Source: Allobosea lathyri
GTDB lineage: Bacteria > Pseudomonadota > Alphaproteobacteria > Rhizobiales > Beijerinckiaceae
Reading direction: 5' to 3'
Length of the DNA stretch: 64,000 bases
Assembly: GCF_900108245.1 (NCBI RefSeq)
Contig: NZ_FNUY01000008.1
Location: 1-64,000, forward strand
The position numbers and the translations under genes are program-made. Shown here one piece after another: positions 9,408 to 18,337 of this stretch. The notes under the pieces are model-generated. The model worked only from the letters and a program-made list of their open reading frames with translations. It was not told the origin of the DNA and made no database searches. The stretch's first letter is position 1, and each line of letters opens with the position of its first letter.

Positions 9408-9802
9408 GTCTCCCGACGGCGAAAGACCGGGAGGGAGATGCCGTCCGGCAATGGCGAAAAGGCGACGGCGACCGGCATGCCGACCTGCAACTCGGCCTCG
9501 GCGATTCCGTCCAGCCGCGACAGCATGAGCACGCCCTCCTCGAGCATGATCAGGGCGCAGGTGTAGGGAGCGTCGATAGGCCCGTTCCCGCGATGGATGG
9601 TGGAAAAGGAAAAGACCGTGCCGCGCCCGCTGGCCTCGACCCATTCCGGCGTCGCCTCGGGTGCGTAGATCGAGTGCGCGCGGGGATACCATTGGTGACG
9701 TCCCGTTACCGGACAGCGCTGGATCATGAGCTTGCCGGCTTGCGTGGCCAGCCAGAATGGATCGGACACGATATCGGTGATGGGAGAACTCAGCGCTGTC
9801 AT
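9404..9802 (-). CDS. DUF35 OB-fold protein (thiolase partner) with degenerate zinc ribbon
   Basis: The protein is 132 aa. DUF35 proteins consist of an N-terminal rubredoxin-like zinc ribbon and a C-terminal OB-fold, and act with thiolase-like partners in CoA metabolism. The OB-fold part (about residues 55-130, with GRGTVFSFSTIHRG) is clear. The zinc ribbon is not intact: only one Cys is seen (IQRCPVTGRHQWYPR), where two CxxC pairs are usual. The gene lies directly after the thiolase-like gene, which supports the partnership. Confidence 0.88.
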   Translation of the reverse strand: MTALSSPITDIVSDPFWLATQAGKLMIQRCPVTGRHQWYPRAHSIYAPEATPEWVEASGRGTVFSFSTIHRGNGPIDAPYTCALIMLEEGVLMLSRLDGIAEAELQVGMPVAVAFSPLPDGISLPVFRRRET

Positions 9803-9809
9803 GGTTCCC

Positions 9810-10976
9810 CTAGACTGTCAGGATTGCTGTCGCGGCAGCGCAGAAGGTCCCACCCAGACCGTGCACGAGGGCTACTTCGGCATCGGGGACCTGAACGCCA
9901 GGCCCTTCTCCCCGCAACTGCCTCACACCTTCGATCATGGCGAAGATGCCGCGCTTGCCGGGATGGTTGGAGGACAGGCCGCCGCCATCCGTGTTGCAGG
10001 GAAGCATGCCGCCCAGCGTCAGATGCCCGTCATCGACAAAAGCGCCACTTTCGCCCTTCGCGCAGAATCCGAGATCTTCGAGCGCCAGCATGGGCGTGAT
10101 CGTGAAGGCATCGTAGAGCTGGGCGACGTCGATATCGGCATGGCCGACGCCTGCCATGGCAAAGGCGCGCGGGCCTGAAATTGCCGCCGGCGTGGTGAGA
10201 TCATGGTCGATCTGGCTAATTTGCGTCCTAGCGACGGCTGTTCCGAAGCCCGCCAAGTGAACGGCCTTGGACCGGCAATCGCGCGCCCTTTCCCGACTGG
10301 TCATGACGATTGCGCCCCCGCCATCCGTGACCACGCAGCAGTCGAGCTTGCGCAGCGGCGTCGCGATCATCGCAGAGCCGAGAACGTCATCGATCGTCAA
10401 AGGGGTGCGAAAGCGCGCGTCGGGATTATTCGCGGCATGCTGCCGGAAGGTGACCGCGACCTTCGCCAGCTGCTCGGACGTCGTACCGTAGAGGGCCATG
10501 TGGCGCTGCGCGAACATGGCGTAGGCGGAGATCAATGTCGGCCCATAGGGCAGCTCGAACTGGCCGGGACCGGCTGGCAATACGAAGGGGTCGAAGGACG
10601 GCGTGGTGAGCGGCCACCAGCGCGGACAGGACGCGTAGCTGATGACGACCACATCGGCGAGCCCGGCTGCGATAGCTGCGGCAGCATGGCCGGCGTGAAC
10701 GATGTAGGAGCATCCGCCGACATCCGTGCTGTCAAAATATGTCGGCTTGATGCCGGCATATTCGGCGAACTCGGTCAGGCTGCTAACGCCACCGCCTTCA
10801 GCCCAATCGCCTGCAGCCACGCACAGGCCGTCAACGTCTGACAGGGCGAGGCCGGCATCCGCGAGCGCACCCGAGATGCACTCCATCTGCAACGCGAAGG
10901 GATGCAGACGGGGCGCTTGCCTGCGAGGCGACTCGTACGCACCGACGATCGAGGTTTTTGCCGATGTGTCGCTCAC
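9810..10976 (-). CDS. Thiolase-like protein (SCP2/acetyl-CoA acetyltransferase family)
   Basis: The 388-aa protein is of SCP2-type thiolase length. The likely nucleophile Cys is in the DVGGCSYIVHAGHAAAAI segment, and the C-terminal SSNHPGKRG and ALVHGLGG blocks hold the His residues typical of the fold. It pairs with the adjacent DUF35 gene. It is the first gene of the operon and starts 194 bp from the divergent LysR gene at 11171; a GGGGT ribosome site precedes the ATG. Whether it cleaves a 3-ketoacyl-CoA or catalyses an aldol-type step cannot be decided from sequence. Confidence 0.88.
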   Translation of the reverse strand: MSDTSAKTSIVGAYESPRRQAPRLHPFALQMECISGALADAGLALSDVDGLCVAAGDWAEGGGVSSLTEFAEYAGIKPTYFDSTDVGGCSYIVHAGHAAAAIAAGLADVVVISYASCPRWWPLTTPSFDPFVLPAGPGQFELPYGPTLISAYAMFAQRHMALYGTTSEQLAKVAVTFRQHAANNPDARFRTPLTIDDVLGSAMIATPLRKLDCCVVTDGGGAIVMTSRERARDCRSKAVHLAGFGTAVARTQISQIDHDLTTPAAISGPRAFAMAGVGHADIDVAQLYDAFTITPMLALEDLGFCAKGESGAFVDDGHLTLGGMLPCNTDGGGLSSNHPGKRGIFAMIEGVRQLRGEGPGVQVPDAEVALVHGLGGTFCAAATAILTV

Positions 10977-11170
10977 TCATGGTTACCCCGGTTTCAGAAA
11001 CCTGGAGCGTATGGCGTTCCCTCAACTCAACAAGCAGTTTGAAATGCCCTTATTGGTGCATGAGGCGCACCGAATTGTGCTTGACGACCACCCTGGACTC
11101 GCTTGATTTAAGAGGCAAATCGGTATTTGCGATTGCTGTCTGGTGCAGCAGGCGGTCAGGGGAGTTCGCG

Positions 11171-12076
11171 ATGCGCCGCCGTCTTCCACCGTTGCTGGCA
11201 TTGCGTGCATTCGAGACGTTCGGGCGGACGGGTACGGTGAGGGGCGCGGCCGACGAGTTGGCTGTCTCGCATACCGTCGTCTCGCGTCACATCCAGAACC
11301 TCGAATTGTCGATCGGGATCAAACTCGTCCAGAAGTCGGGGCGAGGCTTGGCGTTGACGCGGGAAGGCAAGCGCTATGCCGTCCAGATGCGGCATGCGCT
11401 GGATCTCATCGCGGATGCGACAGGCGAGTTGTGGAGCGGCAGCAGTGACGCTCTCCACATTTGTTGTATGGCTGGTCTCGCATCGCAGCGCCTGCTCGCC
11501 CGGCTGCACGAGATCGAAGAGTTCCTGGGCGGTCGCGAGATCATTCTACAGCCCATTTCATCCCGGCCTGATTTCAGTCAGGGCGATGTCGATGCCGAGA
11601 TCAACTATCTGGAAAACCCGAGCTTTCCCGACGAGCTTCGCGGCGAGATATTCTTCCGCCCCCGGATTCTTGCCGTCGCCAGCCCCTCGTTCAAGGCGCA
11701 GCATCCCGAGGCGGTCAGCGTCGCTAGCTTAACCGAGCTGCCGCTGATCCATGAGCGGTCGACGAGGCAGTGGGAGAACTGGTTCGATCATGCCGGCATC
11801 ACGGAGACACCTCGGCTCCGCGGGCCGCGGCTCTGGCATGGCCACTTGGCTGTCGAGGCCGCGCTTCTCGGGCAGGGCGTCGCCCTCGTCAGCGATCTCA
11901 TGGCGGGGGAGCTCCTGCTGCGGGGAGAACTTGAGGAAATGGTGCCCACCAATATTCGCATGGGAGGATACTACTTCATCACGCAGGCGCGGCGCTGGAA
12001 CGAAAATTCGATTGCGGCACTCCGCAAATGGCTGCTCCAGACCTTTCCGGACAATCACGCTGTCACGAACGAATAA
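11171..12076 (+). CDS. LysR-family regulator (GcvA-like), divergent from the acyl-CoA operon
   Basis: The product is 301 aa. The N-terminal winged helix (LPPLLALRAFETFGRTGTV, then AADELAVSHTVVSRHIQNL) is of the GcvA/AmpR subgroup and is followed by an effector-binding domain. The ATG at 11171 is chosen because of the GGGGAG about 8 bp upstream. It is divergently arranged with the thiolase-headed operon across 194 bp, the usual layout for a LysR regulator and its target, so it is the likely activator of that operon. Confidence 0.92.
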   Translation: MRRRLPPLLALRAFETFGRTGTVRGAADELAVSHTVVSRHIQNLELSIGIKLVQKSGRGLALTREGKRYAVQMRHALDLIADATGELWSGSSDALHICCMAGLASQRLLARLHEIEEFLGGREIILQPISSRPDFSQGDVDAEINYLENPSFPDELRGEIFFRPRILAVASPSFKAQHPEAVSVASLTELPLIHERSTRQWENWFDHAGITETPRLRGPRLWHGHLAVEAALLGQGVALVSDLMAGELLLRGELEEMVPTNIRMGGYYFITQARRWNENSIAALRKWLLQTFPDNHAVTNE

Positions 12077-12138
12077 CGCACCAGACCCGAACCATTTAGC
12101 TGCTGGTTGGCCTGCCACTGGCCGCGTATCGTCTGATT

Positions 12139-12585
12139 ATGAGCACCATGTTGAGGTCGCCGGCCAGTATCCGCAGCGCCCATGTCGATCCATCTTGGGT
12201 CGATATCTACGGCCACATGAACATGGCCTATTACGTCAAACTCTTCGATGACCTGGGGCATGACATTCTAGCCGAGTTCGGGCTTGGGGAAGCCTATACG
12301 CGAAGGTTCGGCTTCGGACTATTCACCGTGACGGCGACCATTGCCTATCTCAGGGAAGTCACGGCCAACGCGCCACTCACGGTCAGTCTGACAATCGACA
12401 AGGCTGACGACAAGAGGCTGTGGACCAGTCTCGAAATGCGGCATTCGGAACACGGCTTCGTTGCCGCGACGATGGACCAACTCGCTGTCAATGTCAGTCT
12501 GGCTACGCGGCGGGCGGCAGCCTTTCCAGCCGAGCTGGACGAGGTTCTCAGCCCTTACAAGCTTTCGCCGGAAGCTCGGGCATGA
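12139..12585 (+). CDS. Acyl-CoA thioesterase (4HBT hot-dog fold)
   Basis: The 148-aa protein contains the VDPSWVDIYGHMNMAYYV block of 4HBT-type thioesterases, in which the DxxGHxN pattern holds the catalytic Asp. It begins 62 bp after the LysR stop and may be co-transcribed with it. It probably hydrolyses an acyl-CoA connected with the neighbouring pathway, for example to release dead-end CoA esters. Confidence 0.87.
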   Translation: MSTMLRSPASIRSAHVDPSWVDIYGHMNMAYYVKLFDDLGHDILAEFGLGEAYTRRFGFGLFTVTATIAYLREVTANAPLTVSLTIDKADDKRLWTSLEMRHSEHGFVAATMDQLAVNVSLATRRAAAFPAELDEVLSPYKLSPEARA

Positions 12586-13154
12586 TGTCGGTCGAGACGA
12601 TGCGCTTTGCAAAGCTACGATTTCCGATCGTTTAGGTCGAGACCTAACGAATAGCTGACGGTCGCGGCGATGCAGACGGCAGCGAGGACGTTGCCGGCGC
12701 TGAACATAGCTTGAGGGCACAGGAGTCGGCTCAATCTAAACCGCTTTCACCGATCGCTGGCATTTTCGCTGGAGTTGGAGTTACCTCGCCCCGAATGGTG
12801 CCGGGAGGTCAGCGGAAAAGCAGCGCCGGCGCAAGTATCACTGCCGCCAACGCCAGGAGGGCCAACGTTCTCAGCCAGACGGCTCGCGTTCGTGTCGAAA
12901 AAATCCAAGAACTCTGCATCGATGGAGTACGCCACTTATTGAGCTGTACGGGAACGAGGCATCAAAGCGCGAAATGCGCTCTACCGTCAATCAATCGAAT
13001 TCGACGAATTGAAGTCTTCATCATGCACTTCGTTTGGATGGCTATCGTCCAGAGCCTTGATTCGCAAATTCGAGCGGCCTAGTCGACGTGAAGAGCACTT
13101 GATTCCCGATTGTCTCGGCGATTCGATAATCGGATCGAATCTTCGGAGAGCATC
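12586..13154. other. Intergenic region with no clear gene
   Basis: About 570 bp. A 30-codon minus-strand frame at 12615-12707 would encode a hydrophobic peptide beginning MFSAGNVLAAV, but it has no ribosome site. A small inverted repeat, TTAGGTC/GACCTAA, lies near 12632. The last 150 bp before the MucR-like gene are relatively AT-rich and probably hold its promoter. Confidence 0.45.
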
Positions 13155-13592
13155 ATGGCCGAAACCAGCGACAACCTCATCGAATTGGTGGCCGATATCG
13201 TGTCCGCTTACGTCTCGAACAACAGCGTGCCGATGGTCGATCTTCCTGGGCTCATTGCAACGACGCACGCCGCGATTTCGGGCCTGGGCGCTCCGCCTGC
13301 GCCCGTCGGTGAGGAGCGCCCGACGCCTGCGGTGGCAGTTAAGAAGTCGATCACGCCCGATTTCCTCATCTGCCTTGAGGACGGTAAAAAGTTCAAGTCG
13401 CTGAAGCGGCATTTGCGCTCGGCCTACAATTTGTCTCCCGAGGAATATCGCGCTCGATGGGGCCTTCCAGCCGATTATCCAATGGTTGCTCCTTCATATG
13501 CAGAGGCTCGCTCCTCACTCGCCAAGCGGATGGGTCTGGGCCAGCAGCGCCGGAAGACTCCTGTCCGCAGTAAGGCTGCCAAGGCCAACTGA
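13155..13592 (+). CDS. MucR/Ros-type transcriptional regulator
   Basis: The protein is 145 aa. The MucR family core is evident: TPDFLICLEDGKKFKSLKRH, the unusual zinc-finger region, followed by YNLSPEEYRARWGLP. MucR/Ros proteins bind AT-rich, H-NS-like targets and control exopolysaccharide and other surface or symbiosis genes. The ATG at 13155 starts the conserved N-terminus (ETSDNLIELVADIVSAYVSNN). The window position, just before an HU gene, is compatible with a role in silencing the surrounding accessory DNA, which is inference. Confidence 0.93.
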   Translation: MAETSDNLIELVADIVSAYVSNNSVPMVDLPGLIATTHAAISGLGAPPAPVGEERPTPAVAVKKSITPDFLICLEDGKKFKSLKRHLRSAYNLSPEEYRARWGLPADYPMVAPSYAEARSSLAKRMGLGQQRRKTPVRSKAAKAN

Positions 13593-13627
13593 TCATCAAC
13601 TGATCCGTGGAAGTGCTGGAGGAAATG

Positions 13628-13900
13628 ATGACGAAGAACGAGCTTATTGCGGCAATCGCCGAAGACGCCGCAAAATCGAAGGCGGATGTCTCGGCAGTTT
13701 TGGCTTCGCTTTCAGGCGTCGTTGCTAAGGCTCTCAAGTCGGGAGCAAATGTAACGCTAAGTGGTGTTGGGAAGCTGTCGTCAGCTAAGCGCGAAGCTCG
13801 ACAGGCCCGCAATCCATCGACTGGCGCTACGATCGAGGTTCCCGCGAAGACCGTCGTGAAATTCAAGGTTGCAAAGGACCTCGCCGAGACTGTCGCCTGA
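13628..13900 (+). CDS. HU-family DNA-binding protein
   Basis: This 90-aa protein matches HU/IHF length and pattern: TKNELIAAIAEDAAKSKADV at the N-terminus, GVGKLSSAKREAR, and the RNPSTGATIEVPAKTVVKF arm region. A GGAGG ends 5 bp before the ATG at 13628; an ATG at 13625 is too close to it. The gene follows the MucR-like gene by 35 bp and ends in a hairpin terminator. It is probably a nucleoid protein, perhaps specific to this accessory region. Confidence 0.95.
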   Translation: MTKNELIAAIAEDAAKSKADVSAVLASLSGVVAKALKSGANVTLSGVGKLSSAKREARQARNPSTGATIEVPAKTVVKFKVAKDLAETVA

Positions 13901-13922
13901 GGCCTGAGCTCCAAAATATTAA

Positions 13923-13946
13923 GCCCGCCGTTGGCAAACGGCGGGC
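13923..13946 (+). terminator. Hairpin terminator after the HU gene
   Basis: A 10-bp perfect stem (GCCCGCCGTT) has a 4-base loop, GGCA, 22 bp after the HU stop. The following sequence, CTCTGACTTCTGTC, is pyrimidine-rich rather than a pure T-run, so termination may be partial. Confidence 0.75.
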
Positions 13947-14568
13947 CTCTGACTTCTGTCAGGACTAGGCGGATCCGGCCGTCGCCGGAAAACTGGTTTT
14001 TGCCTCCTGTCGGTTGCGGCCGGTACGTCCGCGGCAACGCATCCAACTGAAGAGCGGGCAGGGGCCAGAATGGCACCGCGCGGACAACCAGATAGTGACG
14101 GGTTTCGTTCCAGCAAGGCCTCACCTGATGGGGATTACCATCCGCGCCTGGCAGAAGAGCAGTCAACTCATGGGGCGCTACGCGTGAGCGACCCAAATGG
14201 CCAGCGATCGCGTCCAAGTGCTCAGACTGGATCAAGGTCACCCGGGGCGGCCGTCGACCCGACTGTAACGGTCGCCGACGATACGATCTGCTACGTCGAC
14301 GGCCGCTGTCTCGACGGCCAGCATAGGTTCGCCGCGGCTTGGCCGGACGACGAGCCAGACGATTTGTCCAGGTCTACATTTATGGCTCGATCACAGTCGC
14401 TAATGCCGAAGCGCTACGTCGTTTCGGAGACGAAGGCGGCAATTGAGTTTCCGTTTTGGAACGGTCGTGCCGTCTGCGGCTACGTAAAGAGTTTCGTCCT
14501 GTCTCGCGAGTTCTTGGGCCTTCGAAAGATCGCATCTTCGACGAGTGGCTTGGGTTTGACCGCGCCTC
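13947..14568. other. Region with no confidently recognised gene
   Basis: About 620 bp separate the HU terminator from the stop of the FAD dehydrogenase gene. A plus-strand frame at 14070-14606 is open for 178 codons but overlaps the dehydrogenase end, matches no family I know and has the composition of chance high-GC frames. I see no RNA gene or repeat here. Confidence 0.45.
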
Positions 14569-16254
14569 CTAATTTTGATGACTGGCCAAATGCCGACCTG
14601 CGATGAAGCCGAACGTCATGGCGGGACCGAGATTGATTCCGCCGGCCGGATAGTGACCACCCATCACACTCGCCATGTCGGTACCAGCCGCGTACAGGCC
14701 TGGGATGGGCTCAGCGGATGCACTGAGCACCCGCCCGCTGCCGTCCGTCTTGAGCCCCGCGAACGTGCCGAAGCTGCCGGGCAGGACTTTGACCGCATAG
14801 AATGGCCCTTGATCGATTGGAGCGACGCAAGGGTTCGGCTTGTTGGCGGCATCGCCCTGAAGTCGGTTGTATGGCGTAGAGCCTCGGCCGAACTCAGGGT
14901 CAGCTCCCTCTCGCGCATGTCTGTTGAATTCTGCGAGGGTTTTTTCGAGACCCGTGGGATCGATGCCGCAGGCCTTTGCGAGCTCGGCGATCGTCGCACC
15001 GACCTTGATGTAGCCGGACTTGATGTAGGGCTCGACCGGCAGCGGTGTCGGTCGGGCGATGCCCAGCCCATACCGGCGCTGGAAGGCGCGCGTGCAGACC
15101 AGCCAGGATGCAATCTCCTCTCCATCCGGCACGGCTGCGAGCATGGCGGCGACATAATCGTGGTAGCCATCGCCCTCGTTACAAAAGCGTCTGCCATTGC
15201 CGAGCACCCCGATGATCCCCGGCTTGCCGCGCTCGATGATGTGGGGAAAGCGACCAGTCGTGCCGTCGGGAAAAGGAACGAGCGAGACCGGGCACCAAGC
15301 ACCGGGCGCAGCGAGCATGGTGTCGACGGTACCGCCAGCCGACTCGCCCAGCCGCAAACCGTCGCCCGTCGCGGATGGAACGGCAAGCGTCCAATGCTGC
15401 CCATCGGCCGGAAAGGTGTCGCGGCGTCGCGCAGCATCGTGCGGGAACCCGCCGGCTGCGAGAACGACACCACGGCGCGCCCTGACTTCAAGCTCGCCGT
15501 CCCGTCTGTTCAAGAGCGCGCCTCGAACTACACCGCCCTCGATCAACAGCTTGGTCGCGGGGGACGCTTCACGCAGATCCACACCGAGATCGGCGGCTGA
15601 CCGGAGCAGCCGGCCAACGAGCGCCAGGCCATTGCGAAGTTGCATGCCTCTGCGATGGAGGGCGAGGTCGATGACGTGCCGGACGAAGCGCCGGGCAACA
15701 TGAACCAGAGCTTTCGGCGATCGCGTCACGTTCATGAAGGCAGCCAGATCCGAACCGGCCTGGATGGTCATGCCCAGGAAGGTCGTCTCGCGCAGCGGAT
15801 GGCGGAGACGCTTGATTAAGTCCCCGAGGCCACGGGCGTCATAGGGAGCGGCGATGATCGAGCGCCCGCCCGTGCCGGCACCCGGAACAGCGCCGTAGGT
15901 GTCGCATATCCTGTTGCCGTCTTCGAATTGCAGAGCAGTGTTCTCCGCGAAGAAGGCCACCATCTCCGGCCCGGCGGTGAGGAAGGCCTCGACGCGCACC
16001 TCGTTGAAATTATTGCCGAGGACATTCCGGAGGTAGGTTCGCGGTGCGTCGATGTCCTCGACGATACCGGCGCGTTTGGCCAGCGGGTTGAGCGGCGCCC
16101 ATATCCAGCCACCTGACCACGCGGTAGTGCCGCCGAAGACAGGCTCCTTCTCGGCCACAATGACCTTGAGACCGTGCCAGGCAGCTGTGACAGCGGCAGA
16201 CAGGCCGCCGGCACCGGAGCCGATCACCAGAACATCGCACTCCTCTACGTTCAT
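14569..16254 (-). CDS. FAD-dependent dehydrogenase (ketosteroid-dehydrogenase/fumarate-reductase family)
   Basis: The 561-aa flavoprotein has an N-terminal FAD motif (VLVIGSGAGGLSAAV), the GGTTAWSGGWIWAP segment and the C-terminal GGHYPAGGINLGPAMTFGF block. These are typical of 3-ketosteroid delta-1-dehydrogenase, succinate dehydrogenase and urocanate reductase relatives. Such enzymes add or remove hydrogens at C-C bonds beside a carbonyl. It is the last gene of the six-gene locus 2 operon. The substrate is unknown; the neighbours do not include steroid-ring genes. Confidence 0.9.
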   Translation of the reverse strand: MNVEECDVLVIGSGAGGLSAAVTAAWHGLKVIVAEKEPVFGGTTAWSGGWIWAPLNPLAKRAGIVEDIDAPRTYLRNVLGNNFNEVRVEAFLTAGPEMVAFFAENTALQFEDGNRICDTYGAVPGAGTGGRSIIAAPYDARGLGDLIKRLRHPLRETTFLGMTIQAGSDLAAFMNVTRSPKALVHVARRFVRHVIDLALHRRGMQLRNGLALVGRLLRSAADLGVDLREASPATKLLIEGGVVRGALLNRRDGELEVRARRGVVLAAGGFPHDAARRRDTFPADGQHWTLAVPSATGDGLRLGESAGGTVDTMLAAPGAWCPVSLVPFPDGTTGRFPHIIERGKPGIIGVLGNGRRFCNEGDGYHDYVAAMLAAVPDGEEIASWLVCTRAFQRRYGLGIARPTPLPVEPYIKSGYIKVGATIAELAKACGIDPTGLEKTLAEFNRHAREGADPEFGRGSTPYNRLQGDAANKPNPCVAPIDQGPFYAVKVLPGSFGTFAGLKTDGSGRVLSASAEPIPGLYAAGTDMASVMGGHYPAGGINLGPAMTFGFIAGRHLASHQN

Positions 16255-16258
16255 AATG

Positions 16259-17110
16259 TCAGGCCTGCGCCAGCTGTTCCTGGAAGAAGGTCTCGGCGTT
16301 ATTGGCGGCAGCCATGAGTCGCGCCTCGACCGACCAGGCAGCCTCAGCCGCGACGGGCGTTTCGATCACAAGCGGCGTGCCGTCTGGCAAGATGTCAAGA
16401 ATCTCGCCGAGCGGTATAATCCCGTCACCCAGATGAAGCCGTGAGGTGCGTGCCTCGACAGGCAGCTCTTCGAGCGCGGGAGAGCGGTCGGGGGCATCGC
16501 ACAACTGGGCGTAAGCCACGCGGTGTGCCGGAATCTTGGCGAGATCGGCCGGCGTCGTCCTCGCACGCTGGATGTGCAGCAGGTCGAGGATGAGGCCGGC
16601 ATTGGATCGACCGGCCGCCTCGATCATGGAAAGGGCCTCGTCATACGTCCGGATGTCGCGGTAGAGCATGAACTCGACGCCAACATGGAGGTTAAACTGC
16701 GCCGCCTCGTCGCAGAGGCGACCGAAGAGATCAACGCGCTGCGCGGGTTCCAGAAACACAGTGTTGCCGATGAATTCGGTGCCAATACACGAAATATGGG
16801 TCGCCCCCAGTTCTGCACCGGCGGCGAGAGCAGGGCGCATCCGCTCGAAATCCGTCTGCGGGGACAGGATGAAGGCTTCGATGTCAAAGACGCGCATGTC
16901 GTGAGCGGCCAACGCCGCCTTCACCGCCCTCATCATGTCGGGGCGGCCAACCACCTCGTGCTGAAGCGGTTGCGCCGTCGCGCTCATCATGAGCAGGCCG
17001 ACCGCACCGAACCCGGCTGCAGCGGCCTTCTCGATGAACTCGACCGGGCTGATGCGCCCGATCGTGAGGTTCGCAACCGAGACTTGGCGCAGATCGATGG
17101 CTTTTCTCAT
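16259..17110 (-). CDS. Sugar phosphate isomerase/epimerase-like TIM-barrel protein
   Basis: The 283-aa protein belongs to the AP-endonuclease-2-like TIM-barrel family (xylose isomerase-like superfamily). Metal-site acidic residues appear in the VGVEFMLY, NAGLILDLLHIQRA and VIETPV strands. Relatives epimerise keto-sugars or inositol intermediates or dehydrate 3-dehydroshikimate-type compounds. It starts 57 bp from the binding-protein stop and ends 4 bp from the FAD dehydrogenase start, so it belongs to the operon. Confidence 0.87.
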   Translation of the reverse strand: MRKAIDLRQVSVANLTIGRISPVEFIEKAAAAGFGAVGLLMMSATAQPLQHEVVGRPDMMRAVKAALAAHDMRVFDIEAFILSPQTDFERMRPALAAGAELGATHISCIGTEFIGNTVFLEPAQRVDLFGRLCDEAAQFNLHVGVEFMLYRDIRTYDEALSMIEAAGRSNAGLILDLLHIQRARTTPADLAKIPAHRVAYAQLCDAPDRSPALEELPVEARTSRLHLGDGIIPLGEILDILPDGTPLVIETPVAAEAAWSVEARLMAAANNAETFFQEQLAQA

Positions 17111-17166
17111 CGCATGGACTTTCTCTATTTAGGGTCCCGGTCGTCATCTCCTGGTAGCGAATGGGC

Positions 17167-18237
17167 TCAGCGGTAGCTGAAGCCCGTACTGGTCGCCCAC
17201 CAGTTCAGGATGGTCTCGCGGTCCTTCAGAGCCTTTTCGAGATCCAGATCCATCAGCTTGACCTCGGTCAGGACGGGCAAGCCCTTAGGCGACGCGACGC
17301 CGGTCCTCACCGGATAAACGCCTGCTTCGGAGAAGACCGCCTGCATCTCGGCTGTCAGTGCGAAGTCCGCCAGCAGACGGGCCGCGTTCGGGTTGGGGGC
17401 TTTGGCGCTGATGCCGATGGCGTTGAACTGCGCGACGCCACCAGATGCCGGCACGGCCATCGTGACGGGCGCCCCCTTGGCGATGATGCCCGAGACCGCC
17501 GTGGTGATGTTGAAGAAATCGAGCGGTCGTTCGCCCGTCTGAAGTTTCGTCGCCATGACGCCCATCGACGGGTTCAGTTCGCCTTTGGCGCTTCGGAAGC
17601 CTTTCAGGATAGCGCCTCCTTTTTCCGCACCATAGGTTTGGTAGAGCGCAGCGATCGTGGCGAATGTCGCTGAGGACGAGCCGGGATTCGACATCGCGCC
17701 GAGACCCTCCCATTCCGCTGGCGGGGTGATGTAGTCAGTCCAGTCCTTGGGCAGTGGCTTCTTGGCCATGGCCTCATGGTTGTAGGCGAACATGATAAGG
17801 TTGCCGTTGCCGCGAACGTAGCCACCACCAGCAGGAAGGCCGAGCTTGGTCAGACTGCCCACTTCGCTGCTGGTGAAATTGGCGAGATACCCGGACGTCT
17901 TTGCGGTGATAACGGTGTCTTCCGCCTGGTACATGACGTCCATCAGTGGCCGGTTGGCCCCATTCTCGGCCACGAAGCGGTTATATATCTGCCACCCGTC
18001 GCCAGTCGCTGATGTGACCTTGATCTTGGGATATTTGGCGCCGAATGCTTTCAGCAGCAACGGGACGGTGAACGGGTCGCCATAAACGACGATCTGTCCT
18101 TCCTTTTCGGCAGCAGCGATCAAGGCGGCATCGGCGGCCCTCGCCGACTGCGTGACGGACAAGGACGCTAGCAGGGCAAGCGTGCTCGCGGTGGCAAGTC
18201 CGCGCAGGACTCCGCGCCGGGTTTTGGTGGATGTCAT
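17167..18237 (-). CDS. Periplasmic binding protein of second iron-type ABC transporter
   Basis: The protein is 356 aa. An N-terminal signal with a TRRGVLRGLATAST twin-arginine-like start and an SARA-AD cleavage site leads an FbpA/AfuA-family fold (AAAEKEGQIVVYGDPFTVP and FGAKYPKIKVTSATGD). A GGAGGG ribosome site precedes the ATG. It completes the importer with the ATPase (18338-19411) and permease (19442-21172). Sugar-isomerase and dehydrogenase neighbours point to a carbohydrate-like or organic-acid ligand rather than iron. Confidence 0.92.
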   Translation of the reverse strand: MTSTKTRRGVLRGLATASTLALLASLSVTQSARAADAALIAAAEKEGQIVVYGDPFTVPLLLKAFGAKYPKIKVTSATGDGWQIYNRFVAENGANRPLMDVMYQAEDTVITAKTSGYLANFTSSEVGSLTKLGLPAGGGYVRGNGNLIMFAYNHEAMAKKPLPKDWTDYITPPAEWEGLGAMSNPGSSSATFATIAALYQTYGAEKGGAILKGFRSAKGELNPSMGVMATKLQTGERPLDFFNITTAVSGIIAKGAPVTMAVPASGGVAQFNAIGISAKAPNPNAARLLADFALTAEMQAVFSEAGVYPVRTGVASPKGLPVLTEVKLMDLDLEKALKDRETILNWWATSTGFSYR

Positions 18238-18337
18238 CGTATTCCCTCCGAATTTGGCTTCTGACGAAGTCTGTTGTGAGCCCGCGCACGTCCTGCATCC
18301 GAACGCTCCACCGCGGTTGCATGGAGCGCCGAGGTCT

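Noticed and set aside
12615..12707. 30-codon hydrophobic minus-strand peptide frame (MFSAGNVLAAV...)
   Set aside because: No ribosome site, no family match and no conserved context that I can see; only noted in the intergenic entry.
13393..14241. 282-codon minus-strand frame across the MucR-like end, HU gene and terminator
   Set aside because: It crosses two confident genes and a hairpin terminator and shows no domain.
14575..15600. 341-codon plus-strand frame opposite the FAD dehydrogenase
   Set aside because: Pure antisense shadow of a strongly supported flavoprotein gene.
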